A stretch of DNA of 64,000 bases from Chondrus crispus (GCF_000350225.1 NW_005179069.1:19012-83011); one strand, 5' to 3'. Counted from the stretch's first letter, positions 32,576 to 45,413 are shown. Notes: a model not told the origin generated them from the sequence alone. Made by a program: numbers and translations.

Positions 32576-35500
32576 GTCCATATCCCATCGACCCGTCACC
32601 GCGAGCCCGACAAGGGCATGGGGGATATTTACCGATAATATCCCCCACGCCCCCACGCGAAGACGCCGAGACTCGCGTGATTCCGGCGCAGGAAATAAGG
32701 GACGTCGTGGCTTCTGTATGCCCGACGCCCGAGAAGAAATCCCCAGAGCCCCCTGTGGGCTAAGCTGCGGGAGGACCGCGAAGCGCGCAAGGACGCGACT
32801 TTTTGTGCGGACGTCAACGAACAACAGACGTCCCGCGACCAAGGAAGAAGGACGCGTAAACGCAGAAAGAGCCGCCGCCGACGCCCCAGGCGAAACGACC
32901 TCGCGAATCGGACCGCGCCGAAGGTTGTCGACGGCGTCATCTGCTTGATGACGTCGAAGATATATAATGTCCTCGGCTCGATCGCCACGGAGGACAACGC
33001 GTTCAAGCCCCACACTCTCGCCGTTGATACGTGCTCGGGATACAATTTGGTGAGGAAGGCCGACCTTCCTCCCGACTGGACGCGTTACGTAATACGCGAC
33101 GCGCCTCTGCCCCGGCTGGCAGGCGCGAATAGAAACCCGCTCAAGCTTTGCGCGGTTGTCCGGCTGGCCGTCCGGCTCCGGAACACGACGTTCCGGGTTC
33201 CGTTCGTCGTCGCGGACCAGCTCGCAGTTCCCGTTCTCCTTGGGACCGCGTTCATTGACGCGCACGTGCGTCGTATCGATGTCGACGCGCAGAAGCTCGA
33301 CCTCCGTCAAGGTGGCTCCATTTCCATTGCCGACGGGAGGGAGGAGCCGTTTCCCCCGACCAGACGGCAGGGCCGTCAGACGAGCCGAGCTGACGTACGC
33401 GAAGAAGCCCCGCAGGCGATCCGTATTGCCCGCTGGGTTACCATCCCCGCCATGTCACAAGCTCGCGTACGCGTAACGACCGCGGGGAAGGGGCTCGTCT
33501 TCTTGGAACCAAAGCCGTCGCTTCAGCACCGCCTCGGGGTGAAGTTGACCAACGGCGTAGCCGAGGTCCTACCGCACCAGACCTTCGAGGTCGTTGTCGC
33601 TAATTTTTTGCGTTGCACAAGGCGGCTACCAAAACACACCATCGTTGGCTACGCAAAACGAAACCCCCTCGCGATCCTAACGCCCGAGCGCCGGGTCGCG
33701 GAGGAGATCGCGCACGCGATGCACCTTACCGACTTGGACGACCAAGTCGGTGAGGTAGGAGCTGGCCGACCAAGCTCCGCCGAGGAGGTGATCGCGAACG
33801 CGGAGGTACGATCCGCGGAGTGTCCCTCGCCGACGGAGGGCACTGTACGCGTACCAGATAAGGACCCCAAAAATCCCGCCACGCATTGGGAAAAGGGAAT
33901 GGATTTGTCATACATCAGTGATGACAGGTTACGCGGACAAGTCCTCGAGATGCTACGCAAGCACTCGGGCTTGTGGGACGGTACGCTCGGAACGATCCGA
34001 GCGACGGAACACCGTATCCCTCTCGAGCCAGGCACGAAGCCCATCCGCTCGATGCCCTATCGGAAAGGGCCCGCGATGCGCGAAATGGTCGCGAAGGAGG
34101 TCCACAAGATGCTGAATGCGGGAGTCATTGAACCCGCCAGCACCGAGTGGGCCTCCCCGGTAGTCCTAGTTCCAAAGAAGGACGGAACCCTTCGGTTCTG
34201 CGTGGACTACCGGCACGTGAACGCGAAGACGCTAGCGGATTCGTATCCGCTGCCGCGTATGGACGATTGTATAGATTCGCTGGGCGACGCGGCAGTCTTC
34301 ACGACGTTAGACTGCAACTCCGGCTACTGCCAGATACCAGTCGTGCTGGAGGACCGCGACAAGACGACGTTCACCACGCACATGGGGACTTTTCGCCACC
34401 TACGGATGCCGTTTGGGCTGAAAGGGGCACCGGCCACCTTTCAGCGCGCGCTCGACATCATCCTCTCAGGCGTCCGTTGGCAGATCTGCCTCGTCTATTT
34501 GGATGATGTCATCGTCTTTTCGCGTACGCACGAGGAGCACGCGAAACACCTCGACACTGTCTTGAGCCTATTGGGGAGCGCCGGCATCTCTCTCAAGCTC
34601 AAGAAGTGTAGCTTCTTTCAGCCCAAGGTCCATTACCTGGGGCACGTTATATCCCCAGGTAAGCTCAGCGTCGCGGAGACCGCAGCCGACGCGTTCGGGA
34701 CGTTCAAGTTCCCGAGGACGCTGACGCAGGTGCGCTCGTTTCTCGGGGCGTGCAACGTCTACCGCCGCTTCGTCAAGGGATTCGCGAAAATCGCTCGTCC
34801 ACTGACGAATATGACGCGTAAGGATGCCGACCCCGACTTCGACCATCCCACCGAGTTGCAACTACACGCCTTCGAGGAGCTCAAGTCGCGGATAATCGCC
34901 CCACCTATACTCGCGCTTCCGCGGTATGGACGACCGTACATGATAGATACGGACGCGAGCGCGTATCAGCTTGGCTGCACGCTATTGCAGGAGCACGACG
35001 GGTCCAACGACTGGCGCCCCGTCGGCTACTGGTCCTACTCGCTGAACGACAGCGAGAGGAACTACAGCGCGACTGAACGCGAGTGTTTCGCCCTAGTGTG
35101 GGCCGTCCGCACACTACGACCGTACGTAGAAGGCACCAAGTCCACCGTCCGTACGGATCACGACGCGTTGAGGTGGCTCATGTCCCTCACCGAAAGTTCC
35201 GTAAGACTCACGCGTTGGCGGCTACGTCTGGCTGAATACGACTTCACCATTCAGTACCGCCCCGGACGCGTGCATCAGGTTCCGGACGCGTTATCGCGTC
35301 TCATCTCGCCGAGGGTCGCCGACGACCCTCGACCAGTCGTCGAGGTGGATGACGACATTCCCACCTTCGACGCGGGCACTACAGTACGCGAAGTCTCGGA
35401 CGAGCTCGTGGATCACGTCTGCACCGCGAAGTGTGATCACAAGACCGTCCAGGTGCTCGTCACCACGCGGAAGCACACCGAGACGCAAAGAAGAACGCGT

Positions 35501-37168
35501 ACCCGAGCACGCGACGAGCCAAGGGGCGACGACGAAGCCCCGGCTCTAGAAGGACCCCACACGCTGTGGGAGGAGACCGAAGAATTTGACGCGATCGATA
35601 TCGAACGCGTAGAAGGCAACGAAGGCGACGCGTCTGATTCCCCGGTCGCCCCACCGCAGGACGACCTGCCGGCCCCTCTTACGATAGAGGAGATAGCCGA
35701 GGAGCAACGCGTTGACGACTTCTGCCAAACGGTATTGGGAAGACAGTCTGAGTCCAAGGACTCCGCGTTCTTCGAGGACCACCAAGGGGTGCTGAAGCGC
35801 AGACAACCCTTTGACCCTGACATTGTACAGGTGGTAGTGCCTTGGACCTTACGCGCTCGCTTGCTGCAGCTCTGCCACAACCCGGCCATCGCGGAACACC
35901 CGGGGCAGAACCGCATGTACCAAACGCTCCGTCGCGAATATTATTTGCCACACCTGGCCGCGGACGTCGCGTCTACCGTGCGAGGGTGCCATACCTGCGC
36001 GATGAATCGCGTTAGACTACGGAAACATCGCAACCGATTGAGATTGTTCCCCGCAACGCGTCCGCTGGAGAGTCTCGCGATAGACATCCTGGGACCACTC
36101 CCGAAGACCAAGGCAGGGAAACGATTCCTCCTGGTCATAACGGACCGCTTCACGAAGCTCACACAAGTCGTCGCGCTTCGAACCATCACCGCGTATACGG
36201 TCGCGATCGCGTTCTGCGACGAGTGGGTCTTCAAGTATGGCGTGCCGCGTTCGCTATTATCGGACAACGGTCCGCAATTTAACGCGAAGTTCTTCCAGAG
36301 TGTGTGTTGCGTCCTGGGGATAACTAACATGTACAACTCCGCATACCATCCCCAGACGAACGGGCAGGTTGAACGCTACAACCGGACGATCGCGTCAATG
36401 CTTCGTAACTACGTGAACGAACATCAGGACGATTGGGACGTGTACGTGGGGCCGTTGACTTACGCGTACAACTCCCACGTACACCGAACCACGCGTACGA
36501 CACCTTTCGAGCTCGTGCTTAGCAGACCCCCGCAAGAGTTCTCTCTCCGCAGAGTCGACGGGGACGCTTCCCCTCCGGATAGGGGGACGCAGCGGGCAGA
36601 GTTCCTCAAGACCCTCGACGCGACAATACAGAAGGCCTACGGAAGCCTGCGCCGTACGCAGGCCCGTTACAAACGCGACTTCGATAAACGCGTTCGAAGG
36701 ATCAACGCGCTCCTCAAGCCCGGCGACTATGCGTATCTCAACCCCACCGACGGGTCAAAGACGTCGAACAAGCTCGCGTCACCGGCCGTTGGACCATACG
36801 GCATCTTGGCCAACGACCGACGCACGATCACGATCGATCGTGATGAGGAGACGGAGCGCGTCTCCGCAGACCGCTGCGTGTACGCGCCGCCCCCTGCAAA
36901 CGCGCCACGCGCAAGTACTACCACCTCGGGTGACCTTGCTGACAAGGTCAGCGAGGGCACACGGTATGCCGTCGAACGGCTACTGAAACATCGCGTGATG
37001 GAAGACGGAACTATCGAGTTCCTCATCAAGTGAGCGGATTACAACACGCACACCTGGACCGCGAGAACCTACGTGCCGGAGGAGCTAATGTCGCGCTACG
37101 CTCAGCGACTCCGGACGCGTACAGGGCGAGACCTCTCCTCGGAGGTGAACGCGGACGTTCACTGTTAA
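32533..37168 (+). pseudogene. pol: pol of chromovirus B, with a frameshift and a stop
   Basis: It has the same domain order as in A. The -1 frame from the slippery site runs to a TAA at 32761. The Arg-rich linker and everything after it are in the next frame, so a small indel lies near 32750. From 32699 one frame runs through protease (DTCSG), RT (YLDD near 34497), RNase H and integrase (HHCC and DDE). A TGA at 37031-37033 replaces the TGG of the chromodomain FLIKW in element A, and the frame then continues to TAA at 37166. The rest of the enzyme region looks well preserved, consistent with recent loss of function in this lineage. Confidence 0.92.
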
Positions 37169-37188
37169 GGAGGGGGCCCTCAACCGCT
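37145..37188 (+). repeat. Pol-end hairpin and internal purine tract, upstream copy (B)
   Basis: GTGAACG-CGGA-CGTTCAC lies in the last codons of pol, followed by the stop and GGAGGGGGCCCTCAACCGCT. The last 17 bases match element A exactly. The 18-base hairpin is repeated without change at 41300-41317 before the 3' LTR. Confidence 0.75.
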
Positions 37189-38649
37189 ACTTTTCCGCTA
37201 AACAAGCCCCTCGCGGTTAGAATCACGTTACGCGTACGAAAGGACAGGTGTTGCCAATGCAGGGAGACACAAGACATCGCGAGTCGGCAGAAGGGTATGG
37301 ACCAACGGGCCCGGTCACGCGCCGCAAAAAGGCCGAACGGTACCAAAAGCCGGCAGAGACCCGCCCCCTCGAAAATAAGAATACGAAACGAAGGCGAGGT
37401 AACATGTTGCCCTATTAGCGGAATAGCGCGATTATTCACGCTCTCTCGGGCCAGGAAGATGCCTCGATCGAGGACCCACGGCCGTCGGTGCCGAAGGTTT
37501 GCGTCACACGCGTGTGAGAACATGGACGGACAAGTAAGTCCCAGTTGGGGGCCTAACACGCGTAAGAATTCGCCACAGGGACCCACGCCGACAGGCGAAG
37601 CTACGCGAAAGCAGAAAGGGAAGGGGGCTGGACGAACACCAACCACTGTACCCTGAGAGCAATATACCGAGAAAGCACCGCCGCCCGCCGCAGACACTAC
37701 GGTCAATCACCGGCGGCGCCCCCAAAAATAATCGGTGAAATACATTCGGGGGAGACACTGTACGCCAAATCATGCGCACCGCGGCCTCAGCAACGATCCG
37801 CCGCCGCCCCGGAAATAATCAAAAAAGGGGAGTAATTTACAGTGAAGCAATGCGCACGTGTGCACGTGCGCAGGCGACCGACAGGACGGGTGGGGGAGCG
37901 ACACGCAATCGGACAGCGAAAAGCAGCGTGTGCGACGCATTGCCCTTCGGTGGGGTACGAACCACGTTGCACGAGAGGGGGAAGGGTAAGAGCGTCGGCA
38001 CCGGCCTCCCTCTGCCCCATCGCGAGGGCGGACCCAGCACACACCGCACGGGTCGAACTACGACGGAGATTCCGCGTTTCGCCGCGACCGCTCGTATGAG
38101 CCAAGAGCGATACTCGCGAAGACACCGTCGTCGCAAGCATCGCTTCGTTGCCACGCACCAACGTGCGAACGCACATACCACCGAGCGCCTCCGCACGTAA
38201 GCCAACTCACGCTGCTCTTTCCCGTCGCCGTGACCCAGGAACATGCTTAACGCGACGCGGGACCTCGGATGGCGACCCCGTACACCTCCTCCCGCCCCGC
38301 CTGATGGGGCGGAGCGAAGAGCGCGTATCGGGCGACCACACGTAAGGCACCCCTGCGATGCACGGGGACTCGATAAGACCGCAGCCTTGTTACGCGTAAC
38401 GAGAAGAATGAGAGTCACCACGGGCGCGGCGAAGCGAACCACGCCCGCACCCCGGTCAGACGACACATCCGTGCAGCCCACGACAATTAGGGGACGACCC
38501 CTGAGGGGACGGGCTCAGCCACGCGAAGGGATCAGACCGCGCGAACTCCCGCTCGCACTACGAAGGAAGGAGGCGACTCCGTCTCGACGTTTTATTGTAC
38601 GCACCGCCACGCTCGCGCACTCGCCGACATAAGAGAGGGAGCCGCGTCG
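37189..38649. other. Spacer after pol of chromovirus B, no gene recognised
   Basis: CpG-rich interior sequence with only short overlapping ORFs. It lacks the 57-bp repeats found in element A. Confidence 0.5.
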
Positions 38650-40985
38650 CTAGCGACTAGCGTCATTAGTCGGCACGGTAGACCCGGACCATAGTGGTCT
38701 AGAGGACAGTACCCCGGGTATCGCGGGACCTCGGCGGCCATCGATGCTAGACTGGGCAGCACGAGGCGCGCCGGGGGACCGCCTGTACGCGAAGCGGAGC
38801 TTCCGGGCGCCAAGCCGCCGGTCGGGGGCGAGTCGGTCCCATAATTCGTGTAAGGATCGCGGACCGCCGGAGGGGCTACAACGCGCTCCGAAGCGCGGAC
38901 CTGAGGCGCCACCGCAGATCGGGCGGAACGTAAACTGTCCTGCTCGCGTCTATATCGATCGCGGTCGTACAGTGCGCGTTCATATTCTCCCGTCTGGCGC
39001 TCGGACGCTTCGCGTGAGGACGCGAGCTCGCGATTTAAGCGCCGCAGTTGCAAGGTGTGCGCTCCCAAGTCGTCCTAGAGCCGTCGCGCCTCGTCACCTC
39101 GGGCTAGGAACCAACTACACAGGGTCGCGACCAACGAGCCCACGGTCCAAGTACGACGGGCAGCCGATCCTAGGACACGCGTCAGCTCGGGAATGGCCGC
39201 TAGCTCGCTTTGAGACAGCACGAGATCGCGTACGGGACCCCCGATCGTCCTCCAGTGGAGGGACCGGCAAGATAGGCTCGGAGCGGACCGCTCTCCTTTC
39301 GAAGTCGCGACGGACGGCGACCGGGGCCGCCCGGAAAGGGTTCGAACCCAAATCAATGGGAGCCGTGCCCACTGCGTCTAGGTCTCGATAACGTTTACGC
39401 CGACCACGCCGGCTCTCTGAGCCAACTCCCCCTCGCTTACCAGTGCCGCCGACGACCGGCGAATTCGGGGAAGGCCGCGCCACGAAAACGTCGGCACCCG
39501 CGTCGTAAGCAAGGAAGGAACTTCTGACCCCGGTGGTGTAATCCGTCCAGGATCGGCAGTGCTGCGCGCTGACGTCCCCGGCGCGGATCATTAGCCCGAC
39601 GGCTTGCGCGAATGTCCACGGGACATGCGACGAGCCTCGCTCGGAGGTATGCACCGACGCGTCGGGAAGGCTTGCCACGAGTCGCTCGAGATGGGCGACG
39701 GTTTGAAGCGGTTGGAGGAACACTAGCGCGTTAACGTGTACCTCCGCCATGAAGGCGCGGACCAAGCCTACTCACGCTGACAATTGTACGCGAGTCGCGA
39801 GTGGGCTGGGTGTTGAGAGTCCGCACATGCGAAGCCAAAGTGCTTCAAGACGGGTGGCAGAAGGGGATGAACCCCTAACGAGGGGAAGCTCTCCCTGACG
39901 TCCAGGGGGAGAACCGGGAAGTCCCCCGACGACAAGCCCGACGCAAAGGCCGCGGAAGGAATAATACGGCCGTCCACCTCGTCCGGATGCCGATAGGCAG
40001 ACCAGTCGTGGTGCGCGAATCCCACCGCGTGGAGACGCATCAGGGAACAAGAGGACTTCTGAAATGCCACCCGCGGCTTCGAGTGAACGTAGGGACGGGG
40101 GAATACGTACAGCCCCGTCACCTCGGGCAGGACGAAGCGACGTGAGCCGTCCTGTCCTGGACCGAATAGGAACCATCCCATTCGATCCACGTGTTCCACT
40201 TCCGCGGTACTGTAGGCGAAGGTGCGGTCGCCGGGCAGCTCATCCGGGAGCTGGTAGCCCGACCCGCCACCCTCGGTCATCAGACGGTGTAGGACCGAGG
40301 ACGCCTCCTCCAGCCCACCAGCGTTGTATACCTTGAGCACGCGCGCAAGGTCGGGACGAAGCCAGGCACGAGCAGCTAACTCCTCGATGGTAACTCCTGA
40401 GCGAGCACGGCGCCGCCAGGGGTACCGTAGTTCGCGAGTACCGAGAACAGGAGCCTCTGACGACGGAGACCCGAGCCACTGCGTAGCGGAGGGCCGCTCC
40501 TCCACGCCCACGTCGACCGCGGGGCGAGCCGCTCCCCCCTGCACCGACGGCCATCGGCAACTGCCGTCCGTGCCAAGCGAGCCTACAGTAGGCTGGTAAG
40601 GTGGGGACGCGCCCCCCGCGTTACGCACCACCGCCAACGGAAGAAGGGCGGCGGCTTCACTCGCCCCGGTCGCAGGGGCGGCGCGGCGGGCATCGACACC
40701 AGCGGACGCCGGGCGGAACGCCACGGCCGGCCTCACGGGGGCCCGCGGCGGCGGCACCAACTCGACGGAAACTGTAGATGAGCGACGCTTTTGGAACGGA
40801 GAAGCGGGAGCTGAGGCGGCGCGGGTCGTCGCGCCGCCCGCCATACGCATGCCGGGTAGCGCGTTCGACGAACCGGGACCGTCCGCAGCGGGGATCTCGA
40901 CGACAGGAGCCCCCTGCTCAGCCGGTTCAACGGCGGGGTCGACAAGCGACGTCGGCAACGGACCCTCCTGCGGGTAGGCGTTCAT
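38650..40985 (-). pseudogene. Antisense gene of chromovirus B, decayed
   Basis: This is the counterpart of the 762-codon antisense gene of element A and about the same length. It starts MNAYPQEGPLP and keeps the core (YQLPDELPGDRTFAYS, LQ-like QKSSCSLMRL, HVPWTFAQAV), the basic RRGRRKRYRDLDAV and the PSLASMAAEVPRYPGYCP tail. Lesions seen: TAG at 39768-39770, a frameshift just after it, another near 39255, a TAG near 39075, and a frameshift near 38690, after which NDAS and the stop match element A. Because each homologous block is kept, in different frames, the gene was under protein-level constraint before it decayed. The ATG lies about 350 bp from the 3' LTR. Confidence 0.8.
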
Positions 40986-41299
40986 GACGAGGTACTTCGC
41001 GGCACGACGCAGCGACGTAAGTACAGCAAGGGCAGCGCGGGAAGAGACGCGAAGAAGATGGTAAGAATAACGACCCGGGGCGGTAAGAAACGAAACGCGA
41101 CAACGCGAGGGCAGGGGAGACGCAACGCCCAAAAACGGGGCGGGCGGGACACGGAGGACCGCCGCGTGCGACTAGCGGGGAGTGAAAGGCACTGAGCTCG
41201 GAAGGAAAAGGGGTCACGAGAGCGGACTTGGACGGCGACGGTAAAACACGGGGGCGAAAGGGGACGGGACAGTCAGGGTGCATCCTCCTCAAGCCCAGG
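40986..41299. other. Region between the antisense gene and the 3' LTR of B
   Basis: The antisense frame stays open to about 41132 without an ATG matching element A. This short leader would hold the antisense promoter unless transcription starts in the LTR. I see no clear TATA motif. Confidence 0.4.
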
Positions 41300-41334
41300 G
41301 TGAACGCGGACGTTCACTCTTGGGGCGGCGGCCG
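41300..41334 (+). repeat. Pre-LTR hairpin and polypurine tract, downstream copy (B)
   Basis: GTGAACG-CGGA-CGTTCAC, identical to the pol-end copy, then TCTTGGGGCGGCGGCCG before the LTR. The purine run is interrupted by C and so is weaker than in element A. Confidence 0.75.
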
Positions 41335-42014
41335 TGTAGCATAAGCGCAGATCAGAATTAGATTTAGAATTAGATCGCGCGCGCGCACACACGTGTACTG
41401 TCAGGACTGTCAGGAAGCGCGCACACACGTGTACTGTCAGGACTGTCAGGACGCCCGCACACACGTGTATCATCGGCGCGCGCGCGCACACGTGTATGGA
41501 CAGCGCTACAGTAGCTGAGTACGGTAGCTCAGCACTGTAACGCGCTACAGTGCAGTACGGACTACTGTAGCCCTGTATGATAGACGCGACAGACGCGTAA
41601 TTGTATATTAAACCACGGGAACCGACGGCGGCGGAGGGAAGGCAAGCATCGGCTTGGCCAGACCCCCACCGTCGGCTAACCCGGAACGCTTACTCTAACT
41701 CGGGGACGCTCTCTCTGTTCGCGTTTTAGAGTAGAAGGACACGGGTAGCGGACGCGTACGTGCGCGCGCGAGCTAGGATCCGCCTCCGCCCGTCGGTACT
41801 GGAACGTCACCCAGTACCGCGCCGGGGCGTCGAGGCGTCGATCCGCTCTACCGCATACACTAACGCGTTCGCGACCCGACCCGCTCTACCACCGCTACCG
41901 GCCCGTGTCCTTCCTCACGCGTTGCTCACTGGTGCTTTCTGTTCTTCTGGCGTTCTACAGGGTCTCTTACGCAGACTGAGCATACACCTCTGTCGTTGGG
42001 GTGTTTATGCTACA
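41335..42014 (+). repeat. 3' LTR of chromovirus B
   Basis: The LTR is 680 bp, with about five substitutions from the 5' copy by eye, for instance AACGCG for AACGCC and CACCTC for CACCCC. It is followed by target copy CACAC. Confidence 0.95.
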
Positions 42015-43300
42015 CACACCACGTGACAGCTTCCGGTACCCTGCAACGCCAACCATCAGCTTGACACGCATTGATCTCGTGTCAATCAGAGCCTTTTTCA
42101 CAACTGGTCTCGCGTTTTTCGTACATGAGATTTAAAGCACTTGTTAATATTTGCATCGCAAGATTGCAAGAAGTGGGAAGTGTTGGCAGGACTTTGCATT
42201 ACCTCGCAGCCCTTGCTCACACACAGTTCTAGCCACTCGTACCCATTTCTCAGCGCATGCCTGTCAAGACAAAGAGCAAACTTTTTGCCTGAAGGCACAA
42301 ATTTCCGCACATTCCTATCGATATGTTCCATTAAAAAGGCATCAGACCCATCTCCATGGACCCATTTTGGGATGCAAAAATAGTAGCATCCCTCGGAAAC
42401 CATCCGTTTGTATCCAACCAGTGCGGATGCCCTTGGGAATCTTTAAATATTTTGTGAGGAAGCGGGTCAAACCAGGAAGACATAATGTTTTTTCCAGCAA
42501 AAACAAAGAAAGGAGGTAAACATTTTCCACTCGCAGAAGTCACAACGACAGCTGTCAAATGTTTACCAGTCCCAATATTGGCGGAGGAGGACCGAAAACC
42601 ACTATGATGTGTGTCGGAGGAGTTGAATACTTTCACACGCCGCCCAAATTCGGCATCTACGGCGGTCTCGTCCATATTCGACAGTCTGTCTCCATCTGCA
42701 AAAATGCCTGGGGTGGCTGCTTCAACTTTCTGCAGTGCCGTAGCATACGTTTCTACGTGATAGTAGTTCTCTCCCCTGAACTTTGCTCGCTCCTTGTTCT
42801 CAGCATTTCTAAAAGTAATATCCTGATTGCGTGCTCTGAAAGCCCCGACGACGTCAGCAGAAGGCAGACCATTTTCGAATCTTCTTCAGCCGTCCGTGGC
42901 AATTGCTGCCATGACACTGCCAAGTGTTCTGGAATCCATGGCGAAGCCTCGTGACGCAATGAATTTCATGCAATCTTCGATTAGTTGCTCTTCGTCTATA
43001 CTAAAAGCCGGCTGTACTTGTCCTATGTGCTCTTGGATCCAGCATGTTTTCCAGCACTGCTGCGTCTTCTGACGCAACAGCTTTCTTAAGGCGCATGGCT
43101 GTTCCAGCCAATAGAGAGCACACAGACATAACCTCTGTCAGCTTGTGTTGTTTTCGCAGTAGCTCACCGCCTTGAAGCGATTCTTCTGCACCATGGCGTC
43201 TCGTGCAGTCCTTCTCTGTGCCTCTCGAGTTTGCTTACGCATCAAGAGAGTCACCATTGTGGCATATGGCTGAAAATACTCTTGTGAGAAGTCTCGGGGA
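42015..43300 (-). pseudogene. N-terminal and catalytic part of the DDE transposase split by chromovirus B
   Basis: The minus strand begins with a basic N-terminus (RKQTREAQRRTARD near 43230) and a helix-turn-helix-like stretch (DEEQLIEDCMKFIASRGF). Then come the DDE_1 core landmarks NMDETAVDAEFG (first Asp), LCLDRHALRNG (second) and LQSCDANINKCFKSH (third). Several frames are needed, so indels and stops are present near 42890, 42400 and 42100. The core continues on the other side of the retrotransposon at 29197. It is a jerky/Tigger/pogo-type transposase, inactive. Confidence 0.8.
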
Positions 43301-43526
43301 GGAGCGGGGTGTCCAAATACGACCATCAGTGTTATATCGGCACCCAACACGTACGTTGCCCTTCCCGCCATGTTTGCGATTTGAAATGCGCGCAAACTGT
43401 ATCCTCATACGATCGTCCGATGACTATCGGATTCTTGTACACATGGGAATTGTTTATCTTCAGTGTACTGATTGTCGGTCTGCTAATAAGTTTTCGAACT
43501 TCTTCGAAATTACCCTTTTTTCCAAA

Positions 43527-44415
43527 TTACCCTGCCGGGGAAGGGTGCAGAATCCGGCTTGCGTATACAGAGTTCCGCAATGAAGTCGTGACGAAAAATG
43601 CTGAAATGTGGGTTTTTGTGAAGAAGATTTCTGCATGTCGTGATAAATGATAGGGACAGGTGTCGTGTAATTGGCGGTAGTTTGATATAATACATGCATG
43701 ATACAAGGCTACCAATTCGTTGCTACCAACGCTTGGGTCACCCTTACCCTCCCCCGCCTTGTCCGACCTGACAACCACCACCAGTTCCTTGAGCGCCTCC
43801 ATCGGATTCCCCCCTCCGCCAAACACAACCTCCCCTCCCACCTTCCCCGCCTCCAGTGTCTCTACCGTCGCCCTAGCCGCCTCCACCCTCAATTCTGTCC
43901 TCACGTACGACAACCCAGCGTTCAACGTAGCCGCCATAAACACTGCGAACGGTTTCGCCTCCCTCATCTCCCCTACGCATCTCACACTCGTCTTCCTCCC
44001 GCCCTTCCTCACGCCGGCCACCTCATCGCACAGCGTGTCCAACAGACGCGAACTGGTCATAGCGCAACGGGAGGCCGGGTGGAGCATCGAGCTCGCCGAC
44101 CCCCTCGCGCACACTCCCCACGGGAGAGCCGCGTGGCGCAGGCACAGACCAGTTTCAACAGCTCAAGACGTGTCTCGCAGACTTTGCGCAGGAGTAGCAC
44201 GACAGGCTCACTGCGCACGAACGGCGCGCCCAGGAGCTGCCTCGTCGCATCGGCGACGCGAAAAACGGCGCGCCCATGTCAGAGACGCGCTGGAAGTGGG
44301 ACGATAGCGCCTTGTAGAACGCGACGCTGGCGAGCTGTTGCGTCGCGCTCGCGGTAGAGTCGGGTGTCATTGTGTAAATAGTACCCTGCGCGACAGCGCC
44401 GTTGATTTTCTGCAC
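43527..44415 (-). pseudogene. Uncharacterised ORF pair, possible gene remnant
   Basis: Two minus-strand frames follow one another: 44415-44155 starting MQKINGAVAQGTIYTM, and a frame from about 44150 to 43527 with a helical stretch (GEMREAKPFAVFMAATLNAG). The coding-like bias ends near 43700; the tail runs into the transposon flank. A single frameshift would join them. I recognise no family. Plus-strand ORFs over the same bases look like Pro/Ser-rich shadows. Confidence 0.3.
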
Positions 44416-45342
44416 GGTGAGACGGCGAGGGAGACGGCGGGAGGGGCTGCGGCGAGTGGCGGGTGGGACGACGCGGAAGCGCGGCGTCGGCGAGGAACAG
44501 CGCTACACAAACGCGATGGCATTACCAGCACCGGAAAGCGCGGTGTGACCCTTGCGCAAAGGTGGCAAGCAGGAGCGAACCGGTCTGGGAGTTGAGCGTC
44601 TGGTCGGGAGCGGGAGGCACTGCGTGATGGAGGTCTAGATTAGCGGAGATTGCTACGTCGCGGGCTGCTGTGGCTACCCGCCAGAGAGAGGAAGCGAGTG
44701 GTGGCGTGGGGGGCCCGCCCACAACCTGAAACGCACATAAACTCTCCGTAAACATGTACAGTAATGGCGATAGTCCTTGATAGCATGTGCTATTTTCATT
44801 GCCAAAGCAAGAGTTGCTGTGTTGTGACAGAAGGCGGAGTCAGCAAATGTAGATCGTCTGCAAACAGAATTGCAGAACGCGACTTGCGAAAGGACTTTTT
44901 GACGTCTCACCAAAGCTGCGCGATGGTCCTTTTTCCTCCCCCGGCCCATCGCGCAATCGACGGCTACCTCGATCGCCGTTGTTGCGACGATGGTACCGCT
45001 CTACAGTGTGTAGTTGTACTGCATGCCCTTTTCGTCTAATACTCCCACGTTTGAAAGTCTACGTTTGAGGTAAACGTTTTATAAAAGTGTTCACAAAATT
45101 TTCAGAAATGGATATCAGTAATTGATGATGCAGAATTTCTGCAATTGTATTGCTATAATTTTCGTTTGCGTAAGCTCTGTAATTAGTGTTTAGGTGACAA
45201 GTGGCCTCTCATGCTGAATAATGAGGCCACTTTTTCGCTTTGAAAAGAAATTCAAAATTTACGCAGCTCATCTTTGGTCCATGCTTGACTTGTCCAACTT
45301 CGGACGGTGTAGTCTATTGCGATCTGGTACACGCTTGACCTT
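44416..45342. other. No recognisable gene
   Basis: Short ORFs without motifs. The last 70 bases before the next gene resemble the upstream sequence of phosphotransferase copy 1 (AACGGAAAAT and TCTCAAGCTCGACA). Confidence 0.45.
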
Positions 45343-45413
45343 AAAGTCTTCAACGGAAAATATCTCAAGCTCGACAGAACAAGCACGCAAGATTTCTTCT
45401 ACAATCGGGAGAG

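Larger units (their letters stand above)
29198..42014 (+). mobile_element. Chromovirus B, complete Ty3/gypsy element with an antisense gene
   Basis: The element is 12,817 bp with 680-bp LTRs that begin TGTAGCATAA and end TTATGCTACA. The target duplication CACAC lies at 29193-29197 and 42015-42019. The gene plan matches chromovirus A: gag, frameshift site, pol with chromodomain, extra segment with opposite-strand gene, purine tract. Gag has two in-frame stops, pol one frameshift and one stop, and the antisense gene several lesions. Yet the LTRs differ at only about five bases by eye, so the insertion is young and probably was made by another copy's proteins. Its LTR is unlike that of A except in overall design. 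Confidence 0.96.
28190..43545 (-). mobile_element. Pogo-like transposon split by chromovirus B
   Basis: The outer ends are inverted: CCCTTCCCCGGCAAGGTAAT on the left; CCCTTCCCCGGCAGGGTAAT read inward on the right. TA precedes the left end; the right flank is TG, so one flank has changed or the true end is slightly offset. Without the retrotransposon and one target copy it is about 2.5 kb. It carries one transposase gene on the minus strand, in two pieces. Confidence 0.75.

Noticed and set aside
29954..37168. In-frame stops as codon reassignment or programmed readthrough
   Set aside because: TAA, TGA and TAG all occur, at positions that are Trp, Tyr or Lys codons in the other element; plain nonsense mutations fit better.
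29198..42014. Repeat-induced point mutation as the cause of the stops
   Set aside because: Changes include TAC to TAA and AAA to TAA as well as TGG to TGA, and the LTRs are almost unchanged; no C-to-T bias is evident.
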